The notes under the pieces are model-generated. The model worked only from the letters and a program-made list of their open reading frames with translations. It had not been told where the DNA came from and ran no database searches. The translations under genes were made by a program, and so were the position numbers. From NCBI GenBank assembly GCA_963575745.1, contig CAUYUJ010014606.1, forward strand, positions 122,636 through 186,635: 64,000 nt of DNA. Direction: 5' to 3'. The stretch is from Prorocentrum cordatum. Lineage: Eukaryota; Sar; Dinophyceae; Prorocentrales; Prorocentraceae. Shown here one piece after another: positions 20,354 through 30,155 of this stretch; within the stretch, counting starts at the first letter, position 1; each line of letters begins with the position of its first letter.

Positions 20354-22246
20354 TCACCTCAAGCTTTCTCCTGAGGGGTGGCTTTCAAGAATGCGGCACT
20401 TCTTGGCGGATTCCGGCGTCGTGCTCCACTCATTCATCCGCTTATGCTCGCCTGATTGCTGAAGCTCTGTGCGCATCCCCAGTGTTCTCAATTTTTTAAT
20501 GAAGTACTGCGCCTCAGACACGACGGAGTCGTCAATGTGGGTCACGCTGTGCACCGTCATGCCGTCTTTTGAACAGCCAGTAATGAGCAACAAGCAGACT
20601 CTGTGCTTCGCTCGGTTGGGCGGATCCATTTTGAACGAGAGCAAGTTGTCAACTGAGCAGTGTCCGTGAATCGTCACTGAGTGGGAAGACTCACCGTCAG
20701 AAGCGTCCGTGACACCTGGTGTGGACACGACGAAGCCAGCCGCAGTGGATACGCACCGAGACTTCTGCGTGGTACGAACGAGAACGACTGCCAAGTGGCA
20801 GTTCCGGGTAAGCTGAGAAGCGTCACCCCCTCCACCCGCTGGTGAGTACTGCACGCGCATGCCGTAGAAGGGGCAAGACCGTATCTCAGAGAGCTGTGCC
20901 GCGAGCATTGCATCCTGGCTCTCGCGGCACTGCTTCAGGATCTCCAAGACGACATTGTAAGACGTATTCGGGGCGTGCGATATCTGAAGCGGTGAAACGG
21001 CCACCACAGTCGTGTTGACGAAAGTCCGTTGAGGTGTGTCATCCTGTGCATTCGCAGCCACATTGCGCACGCGTCGTATGATGCGACAATTGCTCAGTGG
21101 AGGGAAGGAGATAGCTTTCTCGTCGTGAACTTTTTTGAATTCTTGCATGCTGTCAATGCCAGTCAAGGCGAAGGCTGCCGCTTGTGATACGCCGACTTTG
21201 CACGAGCCACTGAAATCACGAGCAGTAGTCGTAAAGAACACGCGCTCGCCTGTGTTCTCCACCACAGAGTCGGCTGGCTCCGGTTCCTCAAGCCTCATCC
21301 CATTGACCTGCAACAAGAGTGGCAAGTTTGCATTCGGATCATCCGACGCCATAGCCAAAAAGGCACAGCAGGAGAGGAGTGCTTCTCCGGTGAGAATCTG
21401 CGAAGCCTGGTCTGGATCCCAAGTACCCGCATGAGCGGTGGTCAGCTGCTCCCGGTCCATCGCGAAGTCTTGAGTGGCTGCTAAGTCGTGTAGTTGAGTC
21501 ATTCTGGGACAAGAGCATGCGGAATCCACCACGCGATCTTGCGACAAGTTCAGCTCCAGTTTGCCGTCGAATTTGCCCGCCACGTTGAGAAACAGCAGCG
21601 GTTGTCCTTTGTGAGAGCGACAAAGCTCTATGTTGGTGGATCCCCAGACTGCAATCACAGCCTCCGCTGTCTTGGAGTTACTCGTCTGTGTGCCGTCGAC
21701 CAGATGTACACTTGCCACTGGAGGGTGGCCAGCGGGAGTGCGGGTTTCTGAAACAGAATGAACCACAGCCATGACATCGAAGCAACGCTGCGATTTGATG
21801 TTCATCATGTCTGCCACTGTAGTCGCTGGAGCCGGCGCCGATGCCAAGGAGGTCTCCTCCGGAGAGCTTTTGAGCACTGGACTGCAGGTTGTGCGCTTGA
21901 GGTCGACCACGACACGAACAGACGTATGCACAAAAGCGTCCTGCTGCCGACTGTCCAGGCCGACGCTGGAGAGTTTCCACGCCGTCATCGGAGGGAACTT
22001 TTTCAGAGCAGCTTGGACTTCTGCTGGAGTTCCTTTGAGGATGGCCTCACAATAGTGCTCTGAGTCTGTGCCAAGCAGAATGCATGTGAATCGGTTTGCA
22101 TGGACTAGCTGGCCATTGTTCCTGCTCTTGTACGAGTACTTGATCTCCCTGGGCTTGTATACTCGGACAAGGAAGTCTTGGGTTTTGGCGCTGCTCTTCG
22201 TGAGAAAACCCAGTGGAGACGTCGGCTGTTCTGCAGCAGCAGCCAT
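20354..22246 (-). CDS. RPA-like OB-fold protein carried by the Helitron unit
   Basis: A 630-residue uninterrupted frame starting MAAAAEQPTSP. A segment near residues 150-230 (RCFDVMAVVHSVSETRTPAG, then VHLVDGTQT and AEAVIAVWGS) has the order and spacing of an RPA70-type OB-fold. Repeated VV/V-T-V strand patterns further on suggest additional OB-like domains. Proteins of this kind bind single-stranded DNA, and plant Helitrons often carry RPA-like genes. Co-orientation with, and only 0.7 kb from, the Rep-helicase start supports a role in Helitron replication. A degenerate SGAxQPA-type sequence (GDASQLTR) interrupts it near 20809. I do not see the C4 zinc finger typical of RPA70. A host single-strand-binding protein is the alternative. 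Confidence 0.55.
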   Translation of the reverse strand: MAAAAEQPTSPLGFLTKSSAKTQDFLVRVYKPREIKYSYKSRNNGQLVHANRFTCILLGTDSEHYCEAILKGTPAEVQAALKKFPPMTAWKLSSVGLDSRQQDAFVHTSVRVVVDLKRTTCSPVLKSSPEETSLASAPAPATTVADMMNIKSQRCFDVMAVVHSVSETRTPAGHPPVASVHLVDGTQTSNSKTAEAVIAVWGSTNIELCRSHKGQPLLFLNVAGKFDGKLELNLSQDRVVDSACSCPRMTQLHDLAATQDFAMDREQLTTAHAGTWDPDQASQILTGEALLSCCAFLAMASDDPNANLPLLLQVNGMRLEEPEPADSVVENTGERVFFTTTARDFSGSCKVGVSQAAAFALTGIDSMQEFKKVHDEKAISFPPLSNCRIIRRVRNVAANAQDDTPQRTFVNTTVVAVSPLQISHAPNTSYNVVLEILKQCRESQDAMLAAQLSEIRSCPFYGMRVQYSPAGGGGDASQLTRNCHLAVVLVRTTQKSRCVSTAAGFVVSTPGVTDASDGESSHSVTIHGHCSVDNLLSFKMDPPNRAKHRVCLLLITGCSKDGMTVHSVTHIDDSVVSEAQYFIKKLRTLGMRTELQQSGEHKRMNEWSTTPESAKKCRILESHPSGESLR

Positions 22247-22286
22247 GGTAGCTCACCCGGAGGATCACCGTGGAGCGCACAGTGAC

Positions 22287-22320
22287 ACAGGCTGAGAAGC
22301 ACCGTGCACGGCACGGTGAG
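22287..22320 (-). repeat. Hairpin motif next to a 7-bp stem, upstream of the RPA-like gene
   Basis: A copy of the 19-nt motif (22287-22305) overlaps CACCGTG-CACGG-CACGGTG, a perfect 7-bp stem at about 22301-22319. It is the outermost motif copy on this side and may mark the 5' boundary region of the Helitron. I could not identify a definite 5' TC terminus. Confidence 0.4.
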
Positions 22321-23270
22321 ACTGGTTGAGCGGATGCGGACAAGGCTCGCTTTTGCCGCGAACTCCTGCAATCCAAGTTCTTTGAACCAGAACGGCAATG
22401 ATTACAGAATTGCAAAGTTACAAGTGATGCCTCCACGAAGCACCCCCCCTGTGGAGTCGAGAAAGCGTGTTGCTGTATGTGTGCGTGACTCGATGGATGT
22501 GATGTGTGTGCTGTGTGGCCCCGCCCCAAGAAATGTTTCGCTTCTCAAGGCCCCCCCCGCTCCACGAATCCCATTGGGGGGTCGAGATCCCCGCTGTGGT
22601 GGGCGGAGACGCCAAAGGCTTCGAAAACCGCGAGGGAGGGAAGGATAAGGGAGAAGAAAAGGACGGAGAGGGAGGGCTCGGAGGCCCTTGGAGGGGGGGA
22701 TGTGCCCATCCGAGGGAACGGTGCACCCCCCCCTCCCCGTCGTGAAATCGAGGCACCAGCCGTGGCAACGACCCCCCCCCTATCCCCCTCCGCGACCTGA
22801 GTAGACCACCCAGGCCAGCGGAGGACGTCATAGGGGGCGGGGGTTCTGACTTCGATGAAAGAAGAGAAGGAAAGAGGGGGGGAGGATCAGGCAGACGAAA
22901 GCCCTTTTAGGCTTTCCCCGGCGTGTGGAAATGCCCTCTTTGGCTTTTGCGGGGACTAACCCGCGCGGTCGCCCGCAGGCGACAGGGCGCCCAGGCCCTC
23001 TCCGCGCGCGCAGGCGCGTGGCAAACTACATGCGCACGATCGCCCGTGGAATCGAATGGAACCGTCCGCGGCGAGTCGTCCGCGGCGACTCAGGACCACG
23101 TCGCCCTGGAAGAAGAGGCGCTACAAGGATGCATTCTGCGACGCTGGACATCCTGATGCGACGAGGACGCTGCAGAGAAACATTCTGCGCGCGTACGCAC
23201 GACCTGGAACGACAAGCACAATACTGGAACAAATTCGGTGACGCTGGACTCCCCGATGGGACGAAGAAGC
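22320..23270. other. Non-coding stretch, no gene recognised
   Basis: Homopolymer C runs near 22440, 22550 and 22730-22780, then a basic, Arg-rich open stretch with no domain. I see no repeat or gene that can be named. Confidence 0.5.
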
Positions 23271-23273
23271 AGC

Positions 23274-23624
23274 AGAGACACGTCTCAAGGCGCAGCAACA
23301 CCGAAGTGACGCAAACGCACCCCGCGACACGACAAGGACGCTGCAAGAAGAAACTCGGCGACGCAGGAGTGCGTGGAAGCTACAAAGGCATGGAAAGGAA
23401 GCTACGAGGAAACTACAAAGTATTCAAAGCGTCTCGAGCTTAGGGAGCGCAGAGACACGTCTCAAGGCGCAGCAACACCGAAGTGACGCAAACGCACCCC
23501 GCGACACGACAAGGACGCTGCAAGAAGAAACTTGGCGACGCAGGAGTGCGTGGAAGCTACAAAGGCATGGAAAGGAAGCTACGAGGAAACTACAAAGTAT
23601 TCAAAGCGTCTCGAGCTTAGGGAG
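23274..23624. repeat. 177-bp direct tandem duplication
   Basis: Units at 23274-23450 and 23451-23624. They differ by a C/T at the AACTCGGCG/AACTTGGCG position and by the truncated end of the second. The internal sequence is Lys/Arg/Glu-coding in one frame but has no known motif. Confidence 0.85.
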
Positions 23625-23679
23625 CCTTCCTCAGAGCCCTTGTGCGCACGACTCGGGGCAGCCGGCCGCCCTCCCCTCC

Positions 23680-24545
23680 TGTTCGTCCTCCTCCTCCTCC
23701 TCCTGCTCGTCCTCGTCCTCCTCCTGCTCGTCTTCTTTCTCCTGCTCCTCCTCCTCCTCCTCCTCCTCCTCCTCCTCCTCCTCCCTGCTCCTCCTCCTCC
23801 TCCTCCTCCTCCTCCTCCTCTTCCTCTTGCTCGTCCTCGTTCTCGTCGTCCTCGTCTTGCTCGTCCTCCTCCTCCTGGTGCTCTCTCCTCCTCCTCCTCC
23901 TCCTCCTCCTCCTCCCTCCTCCTCCTCCTCCCTCGTTCTCCTCCTCCTGGTGCTCTCCCCCCCCCTCCTCCTCCTCGTCCTCCTCCTCCTCCTCCTCCTC
24001 GTCCTCCTCCTCCTCTTCCTCCTCCTCCTCCTCCTCCTCCTCCTCTCCTCCTCCTCCTCATCCTCCTCCTGGTAGTCCTCCCCCTCCCCTCCTCCTCCTC
24101 CTCCTCCTCTTCCTGGTCGCCCTCGTTCTCGTCCTCCTCGTCTTGCTCGTCCTCCTCCTCGTGATGTTCTCTCCCCCCTCCCTCCTCCTCCTCCTCCTCC
24201 TCCTCCTCCTCCTCCTCCTCCTCCTGGTGGTCCTCGTTCTCCTCCTCCTGGTGCTCTCCCCCCCCCTCCTCCTCCTCTCCTCCTCCTCCTCCTCTCCTCG
24301 TCCTCCTCCTCCTTCCTCCTCCTCCTCCCTCCTCCTCCTCCTCCTCCTCCTCCTCCTCCTCTCCTCCCCCTCCCCTCCTCCTCCTCCTCCTCCTCTTCCT
24401 GGTCGTCCTCCTCCTCCTGGTCGTCCTCCTCCTCCTGCTCGTCCTCCTCCTCCTCCTGCTCGTCCTTCTTCTCCTGCTTCTCCTGCTCCTCGTCCTGCTC
24501 CTGCTCGTCCTCGTCCTCCTGGTCTTGCTCGTCCTCCCCCTCGTC
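23680..24545. repeat. TCC/TCG trinucleotide array
   Basis: A (TCC)n tract with many TCG, CTG and GTC interruptions and phase slips. Long frames on both strands encode only Ser/Leu/Pro or Glu/Arg/Gly. Confidence 0.9.
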
Positions 24546-24564
24546 GTGCTCTTGCCCCTGCTGA

Positions 24565-24990
24565 AAATGTAGCCCAGGAATGGGAGTTTTGGGAAGTCGA
24601 AGAGCACGAAGTTGCCTACAGTTGGCTACGGGCATTCAAAATGTGGCCCGGGAATGGAGTTCTGGGAACTCGAAGAGCACGAAGTGGCCTACAGTTGGCT
24701 CCGGGCATTCAAAATGTGGCCCGGGAATGGAGTTCTGGGAACTCGAAGAGCACGAAGTGGCCTACAGTTGGCTCCGGGCATCAAAATGTGGCCCGGGAAT
24801 GGAGTTCTGGGAAATCGAAGAGCACGAAGTGGCCTACAGTTGGCTCCGGGCATCCAAAATGTGGCCCGGGAATGGCGTTCTGGGAACTCGAAGAGCACTT
24901 TGTGTGTGACTGTTGCATCCGGCCCCCCAGAATGTGGCCTGGGAATGGAGTTCTGGGAAGGCGAAGAGCACGAAGTGTGTGACTGTTGGT
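24565..24990. repeat. 73-bp tandem repeat, six units
   Basis: Successive CGAAGAGCAC words fall at 24598, 24671, 24744, 24816, 24889 and 24962, giving a 72-73-bp period. The consensus contains ATGTGGCCCGGGAATGG and CCTACAGTTGGCTCCGG. The last two units diverge at their 3' halves (TGTGTGTGACTGTTG). 73 is not a multiple of three, so a coding role is unlikely. Confidence 0.9.
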
Positions 24991-25985
24991 GAAAAACGAG
25001 CCCGGCTCATGCCGCCCGGAAACGCCCCAACACCTGCCCGGACCCCCCTGTGGAGTGATCTGCTGCTCTCTTTTGATCCCACTAGAAACCTATCAGTCTT
25101 CGCTGTTAGGTAAAAATCCCGGCAAGCCGGAGCCCGGCAGACTTCCGCCGGCGGCGCCAGCTCGCCAGGGAGGCGCCGGAGCACCCCTCTCGGTACTTGC
25201 TGGGCGCGAGGGGGGGGGGCCTGCCACACACGGCGGCGCCCGAGGTTCGATCGAGGGCGAAGAGGATCGAGGGCCGATCGAGGGAGACGACCAGGATCGA
25301 CCGACCGATCGGTCGATCTAGGATGGCGGGGAGGATCGGTGATCGATCCTGGGCGACAAAGGTCAAGCGCGGCGAGGAGGGTCAAGGATCGAGCGATCGA
25401 GGATAGAGGATCGAGGCTTTGGGAGGCTTTGCGCTCCTCTTGCGCCCCTGGAAGCCTTCTGGGACCTGCACTGAGAACCGACGAGGTCGACGCCGACGTC
25501 GACGAAAGGGGGCGAACGGGGGCGAGAAAGGGTGGCGCCAGCAGGAGACAAGCCCAGATTGATAAGAATGGGGACGGAGCAATGTGAACGTTTTCTTACT
25601 CGGCGTTTCGACGTTGGGCAGAAGTGTGGGGGGGAGGGTCTGGCTCCGGACCTCTGCTTAATGGGACTGTTTGCAGCAGTGCGTCAAATGGGGGAGGCTC
25701 CACCTGCCTGAGACAGGCGCCAAAAAAAGGCAAGATCTACTCCATGGAAAGGGGGGGAAGAGTGCGAGGGCCCGCGCCGATCGGCAGAACAATGAATAAA
25801 AAACGATCACAATTCGATCAGACTGTTTGGGGGTGGTTGGATGGGCGCGGTGGCGGCGTCATACCGCAGCTTTTGGGCTCCAGGGAGTCTGGAGGAGCGA
25901 GCATGGGCTCGCGGCCTCCGCACGCAACGGCGAGACTCTCGTGACCCCCCGCGCACACCCGTTCGGATGAGGCCAAGACAAGGCG
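24991..25985. other. Non-coding stretch with GATCGAGG repeat, copy 3
   Basis: No gene is recognised. About 25248-25410 consists of GATCGAGG/GATCGACC words of the same family as 7600, 9063 and 30156. Confidence 0.5.
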
Positions 25986-26143
25986 TAAGTCGGGCTTGTC
26001 TCCCTACAGGGGGATTTCCGACGAAAAATAAAACTACTCAAAAAAACTCCAAAACGGTCAAACAAACAATACTCAAAAATCGTCCCCAGACTATTTTTTA
26101 CTGTTTTTGAGTCTTCCTCCTGTAGAGGGACGGGCAAGACTTA
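25986..26143. mobile_element. 158-bp TIR element (Mutator-like MITE), copy A
   Basis: The left end TAAGTCGGGCTTGTCTCC is inverted at the right end (RC TAAGTCTTGCCCGTCCC). The flanks are AGACAAGGCG on the left and AGACAAGGCA on the right, a 10-bp target duplication with one mismatch. The interior is AT-rich (GAAAAATAAAAC ... TTTTTTACTG). It has no coding capacity. TIRs with 9-11-bp duplications are typical of Mutator-like elements. Confidence 0.75.
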
Positions 26144-27150
26144 AGACAAGGCACGATCAGCTGCACGCTATGAGCCAGGAGTGACCAGCAGAGAAAATGC
26201 TCGGCTACCGCTGGGAGGACGGCCAGCTCTGGCTCTTGTCTGGCCGACGGTGGGGCGACTGTGCCGCCCACCAGCGGGAGGGGTACGCAGGATAAAAGAA
26301 CGAAAAACGAATTACATCTCAGCTTCAGGAGGTCCGCACGGATGAATTGGGTTGGCGCCAGAGGCGCCGCCAGGTCGGGGGTGCAGTTCCGACCCAGAAA
26401 ATCCTCGCGCACCTCCCAGACTGTATGTTACATCAGTTTGTCTGATGCTCCTCGGTAGGGGGAACACAAGACAGCTTCCCGAGATCCGTTTCCCCAGATC
26501 CGTTTCGGCAGAACCGGTTCGTCGGGGACGCACTGACCCAGGTCAATGCAAACCCAGGTCGGTCAGGCCTTGCAGGATCCTGCACGCTCAACCGGGTCAG
26601 TGCAACCCTGGCCCTGCAGGATCCTGCAAGGTCCCGAGCTCTTGCGGACCCCCGTTTGCACTGACCCCCGTCTCAAAGCTCCCCGAGTTCCCCGCAAAAC
26701 CCCTTCTCCGGGGACCTTGTCACGGGGGCGGCCAAGAGGGGGGCGTCCAAGAGGGGGTGGGGCGCAAATAATGGCCCGAGGCATGTGCGCGGCCCAGGGG
26801 GGGGGCCAGGGACGTAATGGAATAAGAAGAGGCGCCATGAAGTCTGAGGAGATGTCATAGCCCACGCCAGGATATCCCCCCCTAGTCATCACACCCCTCT
26901 TGGCCGCCCCCGAAAAACCGTTTCTCCAGGGACCTTTTGGAGTCACGAAACGGTGCGGTGACAGACCGTGCGGTGACCTCGAAACCCCCCAAGACCTCAT
27001 TGCACGGTCCGTCACCCCACGGTGCTGGGACCTCGGAAGCCCAGTCGCCCGAGACGCCCTCGGAGAACGACCCGAGATCCAAAACCGCGCGGTGACCCCG
27101 GATCCCTGCCGACTCACCACACGGTGTGGTCACCACCCCGCTTGTCGGAG
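26144..27150. other. Non-coding stretch with small internal duplications
   Basis: No gene is recognised. GGGTCAGTGCAA and TGCAGGATCCTGCA words are repeated near 26540-26640. Frames are short and carry no domain. Confidence 0.45.
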
Positions 27151-27442
27151 GGGGACAAACCTCCCTTTAGCAAACTCCCCTTAAGTGACAACGGCACAGG
27201 AGCGAAACAGACGGACGTTCGGGCCGGGCGAAAGGGGGGGATAGCAAAGGGGGGGTTGAGAATCAGCTCACGCAGCCGATTTTCCCGGCGCCTCCCGGCG
27301 CCGGAGGCGGCTACGTATCGAGGAATGGGTCCCTCGGTGGGGCCGAAACCAGCTACATGCAGCAGATTTCGTAACCCCCCCTTTCCCAATCCCCCCTTTC
27401 GCCCGACCCGAACAACGGCACAGGAGCGAAACAGACGGACGT
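27150..27442. mobile_element. TIR element flanked by 31-bp perfect direct repeats
   Basis: A TIR pair of about 40 bp spans 27219-27411: TTCGGGCCGGGCGAAAGG on the left and its inverted match TTCGGGTCGGGCGAAAGG on the right. Identical 31-bp sequences (ACAACGGCACAGG...GGACGT) sit at 27188-27218 and 27412-27442. A degraded right-end-like piece precedes the left copy (27158-27182). A tandem of element plus 31-bp linker is therefore as likely as an unusually long target duplication. Confidence 0.55.
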
Positions 27443-27634
27443 GGACCCGCAAAAATGACGGCCGCGACGCCCTCTCGCGAACCGAGGTCCCCTGGACCGC
27501 ACCTCGCACGCTGCGGCTCCGAGTCCTGACCCCGAGGGGCCTCCAGAGGCCGCCGGGGGCCTTCCCGGAGGCAGCCTCCGGAGGCCTCCGAGAGCCCTCG
27601 AGGGCCCCCCTCCCGAGGGATCCGACGTCGTGAT

Positions 27635-27717
27635 AAGGGGCCACATGCGAACCCTCCCCCACCCTCCCCCTCAGAAATCGTGGAGGGTAGGGGTAGGGTT
27701 CGCATGTGGTCCCCTAT
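27635..27717. repeat. Foldback with arms of about 34 bp
   Basis: GGGGCCACATGCGAACCCT at the left recurs inverted as AGGGTTCGCATGTGGTCCCC on the right. A short CTCAGAAATCGTGG centre lies between the arms. It could form a long hairpin. Confidence 0.65.
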
Positions 27718-28684
27718 TGGATTTGTTTTCATGCAGTCAGCCCGTATAGCAAGGATGCACGATAAGGATGCAAGGGACTTGGGCGCCCATTGCGAGGCTT
27801 TTCGAGCGGGGCGCGGCCAGCGCAAGCGGCGAAGGATGGACCGGGGAGACAAGGATGCAAGGGTAGCCTTGGGAAGGTTGCCCATCCTTACTATGCGGGT
27901 TGACTGTACGGGATCCCAGGAGGTCCTCCACGAGCAAAAAACGGCGAGAAGCCTTCGTCTTGCCTATCCTTTCGAGACATTGGGTGTCTGGTAGGTGGCG
28001 GCATCCGAACCCCACCCACCACAAACCATCGATTCTCCTCAGTCGCTGGGAGGCGGGAGTAGGCTTCGGATTTCAACACGTGCTCGACAAATTCCGGACC
28101 CTAGCCGCGCCTCGCATCGAGTCACAAGAATCATTAATCGCCGAGGGTAAGGTTCAGATTTCGCCGCCGAGTCTTGCGTACGATTTCGAGACGTTGGATG
28201 TCTGGGCCCAGCTGGCGTCCGGGCCACAACTCGGGCATCAGGCTGCCTTTCGGGACGATCCCGAGCGAGGCGCAACCGACGGAGAGCACCCCGGGGCTGA
28301 CATTGCTCCCATCGCACTTAAGGACCACTTGCCAACGATGATGTCGAGCACCCAGAAAGGTATCGAAACCGTGCCTGCCCGAAACGCTGGCAAAGCGTCC
28401 ACCGAGCATCGCCTCCCAGGGCCCGACGCATGAAATCTGTCCCGGGGGTGTGTTTCCCTTCGGGGCCCTCTAGCTTCGGCACTTTCTTGGTGCTCGACCT
28501 GTTGCTGGTGATCAGGCCTAAGGCAGGTTGGAACATCATAGCCCACGGCTCGAACGCTCCCGAAAGTGGCGAAGCAACTGTCTGTCTCGACCTGCTAGCG
28601 GGCGAGGAAGGGCATGACATAAACTTGTTCGCCAGAGGGGGGCGCCTGCCCCAGGGCGGCTGGAAAAATTGCACCTCCAGCTGC
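27718..28684. other. Non-coding stretch, no gene recognised
   Basis: Short repeated words occur: AAGGATGCAAGG twice near 27770 and 27850, and TTTCGAGAC-TTGG-TGTCTGG near 27970 and 28180. No domain is visible in the frames. Confidence 0.45.
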
Positions 28685-28694
28685 CACCCTAGAG

Positions 28695-28840
28695 TTAGGT
28701 CGGGCATGTCCTCCTACTGAAGGGTTCTGGATGCAACATAAAAGTAATCCAGAACATGCCCGAAAAGACCCCCAGAAAGTCCCCTATACTATATTTTACT
28801 GTGTTGGAATGTTCCTCCTGCAGAAAGACACGCCCGACTT
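28695..28840. mobile_element. TIR element (Mutator-like MITE), copy B
   Basis: The left end TTAGGTCGGGCATGTCC matches the inverted right end AAGTCGGGCGTGTC. The flanks CACCCTAGAG (28685-28694) and CACCGTAGAG (28841-28850) form a 10-bp target duplication with one mismatch. Length is 146 bp, with the same internal AT-rich layout as the copies at 25986 and 29038. Confidence 0.75.
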
Positions 28841-29037
28841 CACCGTAGAGGTAAAAACTTCCCGGCCGCCCTGGGACAGGCGCCCTCGATGGCGGAAGAG
28901 GCTATTTCTTGCCGCGCTGCGCCCCCATGCGTAAAACAAAAGAAAGCTCCCGAAAACGGCGAGCACACATGATGATAAGAGGGTGACGAAAAGGCGCCCC
29001 GGCCGCCCAGCGCAAAAAACAAAGAGAAACCCAGGGT

Positions 29038-29195
29038 TAAGTCGGGCCTGTCCCCCTACAGACCGATGTCGGACGAAAAATAAAACATACCCCAAACATA
29101 CCCCAAGATTGCGCAAGCATACTGAAAATGCAGTCCCCGTACGATTGTTTGACTGTTTTTGAACATTCCCCCTGTCGATGGACAGGCCCGACTTA
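29038..29195. mobile_element. TIR element (Mutator-like MITE), copy C
   Basis: TAAGTCGGGCCTGTCC on the left and its inverted partner (RC TAAGTCGGGCCTGTCC) on the right form an identical 16-bp terminus. The flanks share ACCCAGG within a 10-bp window, an eroded target duplication. The interior GACGAAAAATAAAAC matches copy A. Confidence 0.75.
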
Positions 29196-29206
29196 CACCC
29201 AGGAGC

Positions 29207-29702
29207 CCTATCGCTATCGCTATCGCTATCGGCTCGATGTCCTGTCGGACGCAGCCGTCCGCGCGGCCGGGGCTACACGCGCGCGCCCGAAGCGCGTAGG
29301 GGGGGCCACCCCCCGACACAGACCCCCGCCAGGAGGACAAGGGGAAAGCCGCCAAGGCTTCGCAAGGGGAGGGGCGGGGGCCGAAAAGGGCCGAGAAAAA
29401 TTTTGGGGGGTACCCTACGAGCCCTCCTCCTCGCCCTCCGACCGACGAGCCCCCCCGCCCCCCCTGGGCCTGGCCTGCCCCCCCACCGGGAGGGCGCGAG
29501 CCTGGAGGACCCATGGGGCCCAGCGAACGCACCTTCCGAGGCGGGAGGCTCCAAGGGGACCTCAAGAGGCATGCCCTTCCTCCTCCTCCTCCTCCTCCTC
29601 CTCCTCCTCCTCCTCCCCCTCCTCCTCCTCCTCCTCCTCCTCCTCCTCCGCCTCCTGGTCAGTCTTCGGAGCCTCGGCAGGCGGACCCCGGGGGCCGAAG
29701 TG
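29207..29702. repeat. CTATCG hexamer run, GC-rich segment, then TCC array
   Basis: Four CTATCG units occur at about 29207-29231. GC-rich DNA without a recognisable gene follows, then a (TCC)n tract at 29578-29650. Confidence 0.6.
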
Positions 29703-29764
29703 TATCCGTGGCCAGCGCCCGCTGGGACACCAGGACGTCGGTTCCCAGGCGGTGGCTATGGATA
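29703..29764 (+). repeat. 62-bp palindromic dispersed element, copy 3
   Basis: TATCCGTGGCCAGCGCC at the start, CCCAGGCGGTGGCTATGGATA-type end, exactly 62 bp. The right half (GGACGTCGGTTCCCAGGCGG) is identical to the complement of the copy at 1544. Confidence 0.6.
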
Positions 29765-29769
29765 AATGC

Positions 29770-30150
29770 ATACCTCGCACACACGATGTTTCACAGCGTC
29801 GACCCCCAGGAGGTCTCGACCCAGGCCCCAGGACCACTGCTCCATCCCGGGGCTGAACCTGAACGGTGTTTTTCGTTTTCGCGTCGTTTTCGATGTCCCT
29901 CGCTTTTGTCTCGAATCCGCCTTTACCGCAAAACGAAGTCGAACGAAAACGGCCCACGAAATCACCAAAAACACCGTTTAGGTCCAGCCCTGCTTCATCC
30001 CGAGTCGCTCTCTGACGGTCCCGAGGCCCCGTCCGACCCTCTCCCCGGGGCCGGCTTCTCATCCTGAGCTGTGTTATTTCACGGTCATGGGGACTGGCGA
30101 GGGCCCCCAGAAGCCGAAAATGGCCAGAACCTCCCGCCGTGATTTTCTTG
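29770..30150. other. Non-coding stretch, no gene recognised
   Basis: Nothing recognisable. A GCCGAAAATGGCCA word at about 30107-30120 weakly resembles the spliced leader complement but is not convincing. Confidence 0.4.
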
Positions 30151-30155
30151 CGCGA

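Noticed and set aside
22925-23443. 172-residue Arg/Lys-rich plus-strand frame over the 177-bp duplication
   Set aside because: No known domain; the duplication period (177 = 3 x 59) alone keeps the frame open.
30107-30120. Possible leader relic (GCCGAAAATGGCCA)
   Set aside because: Needs an inserted base to align and lacks the conserved ends.
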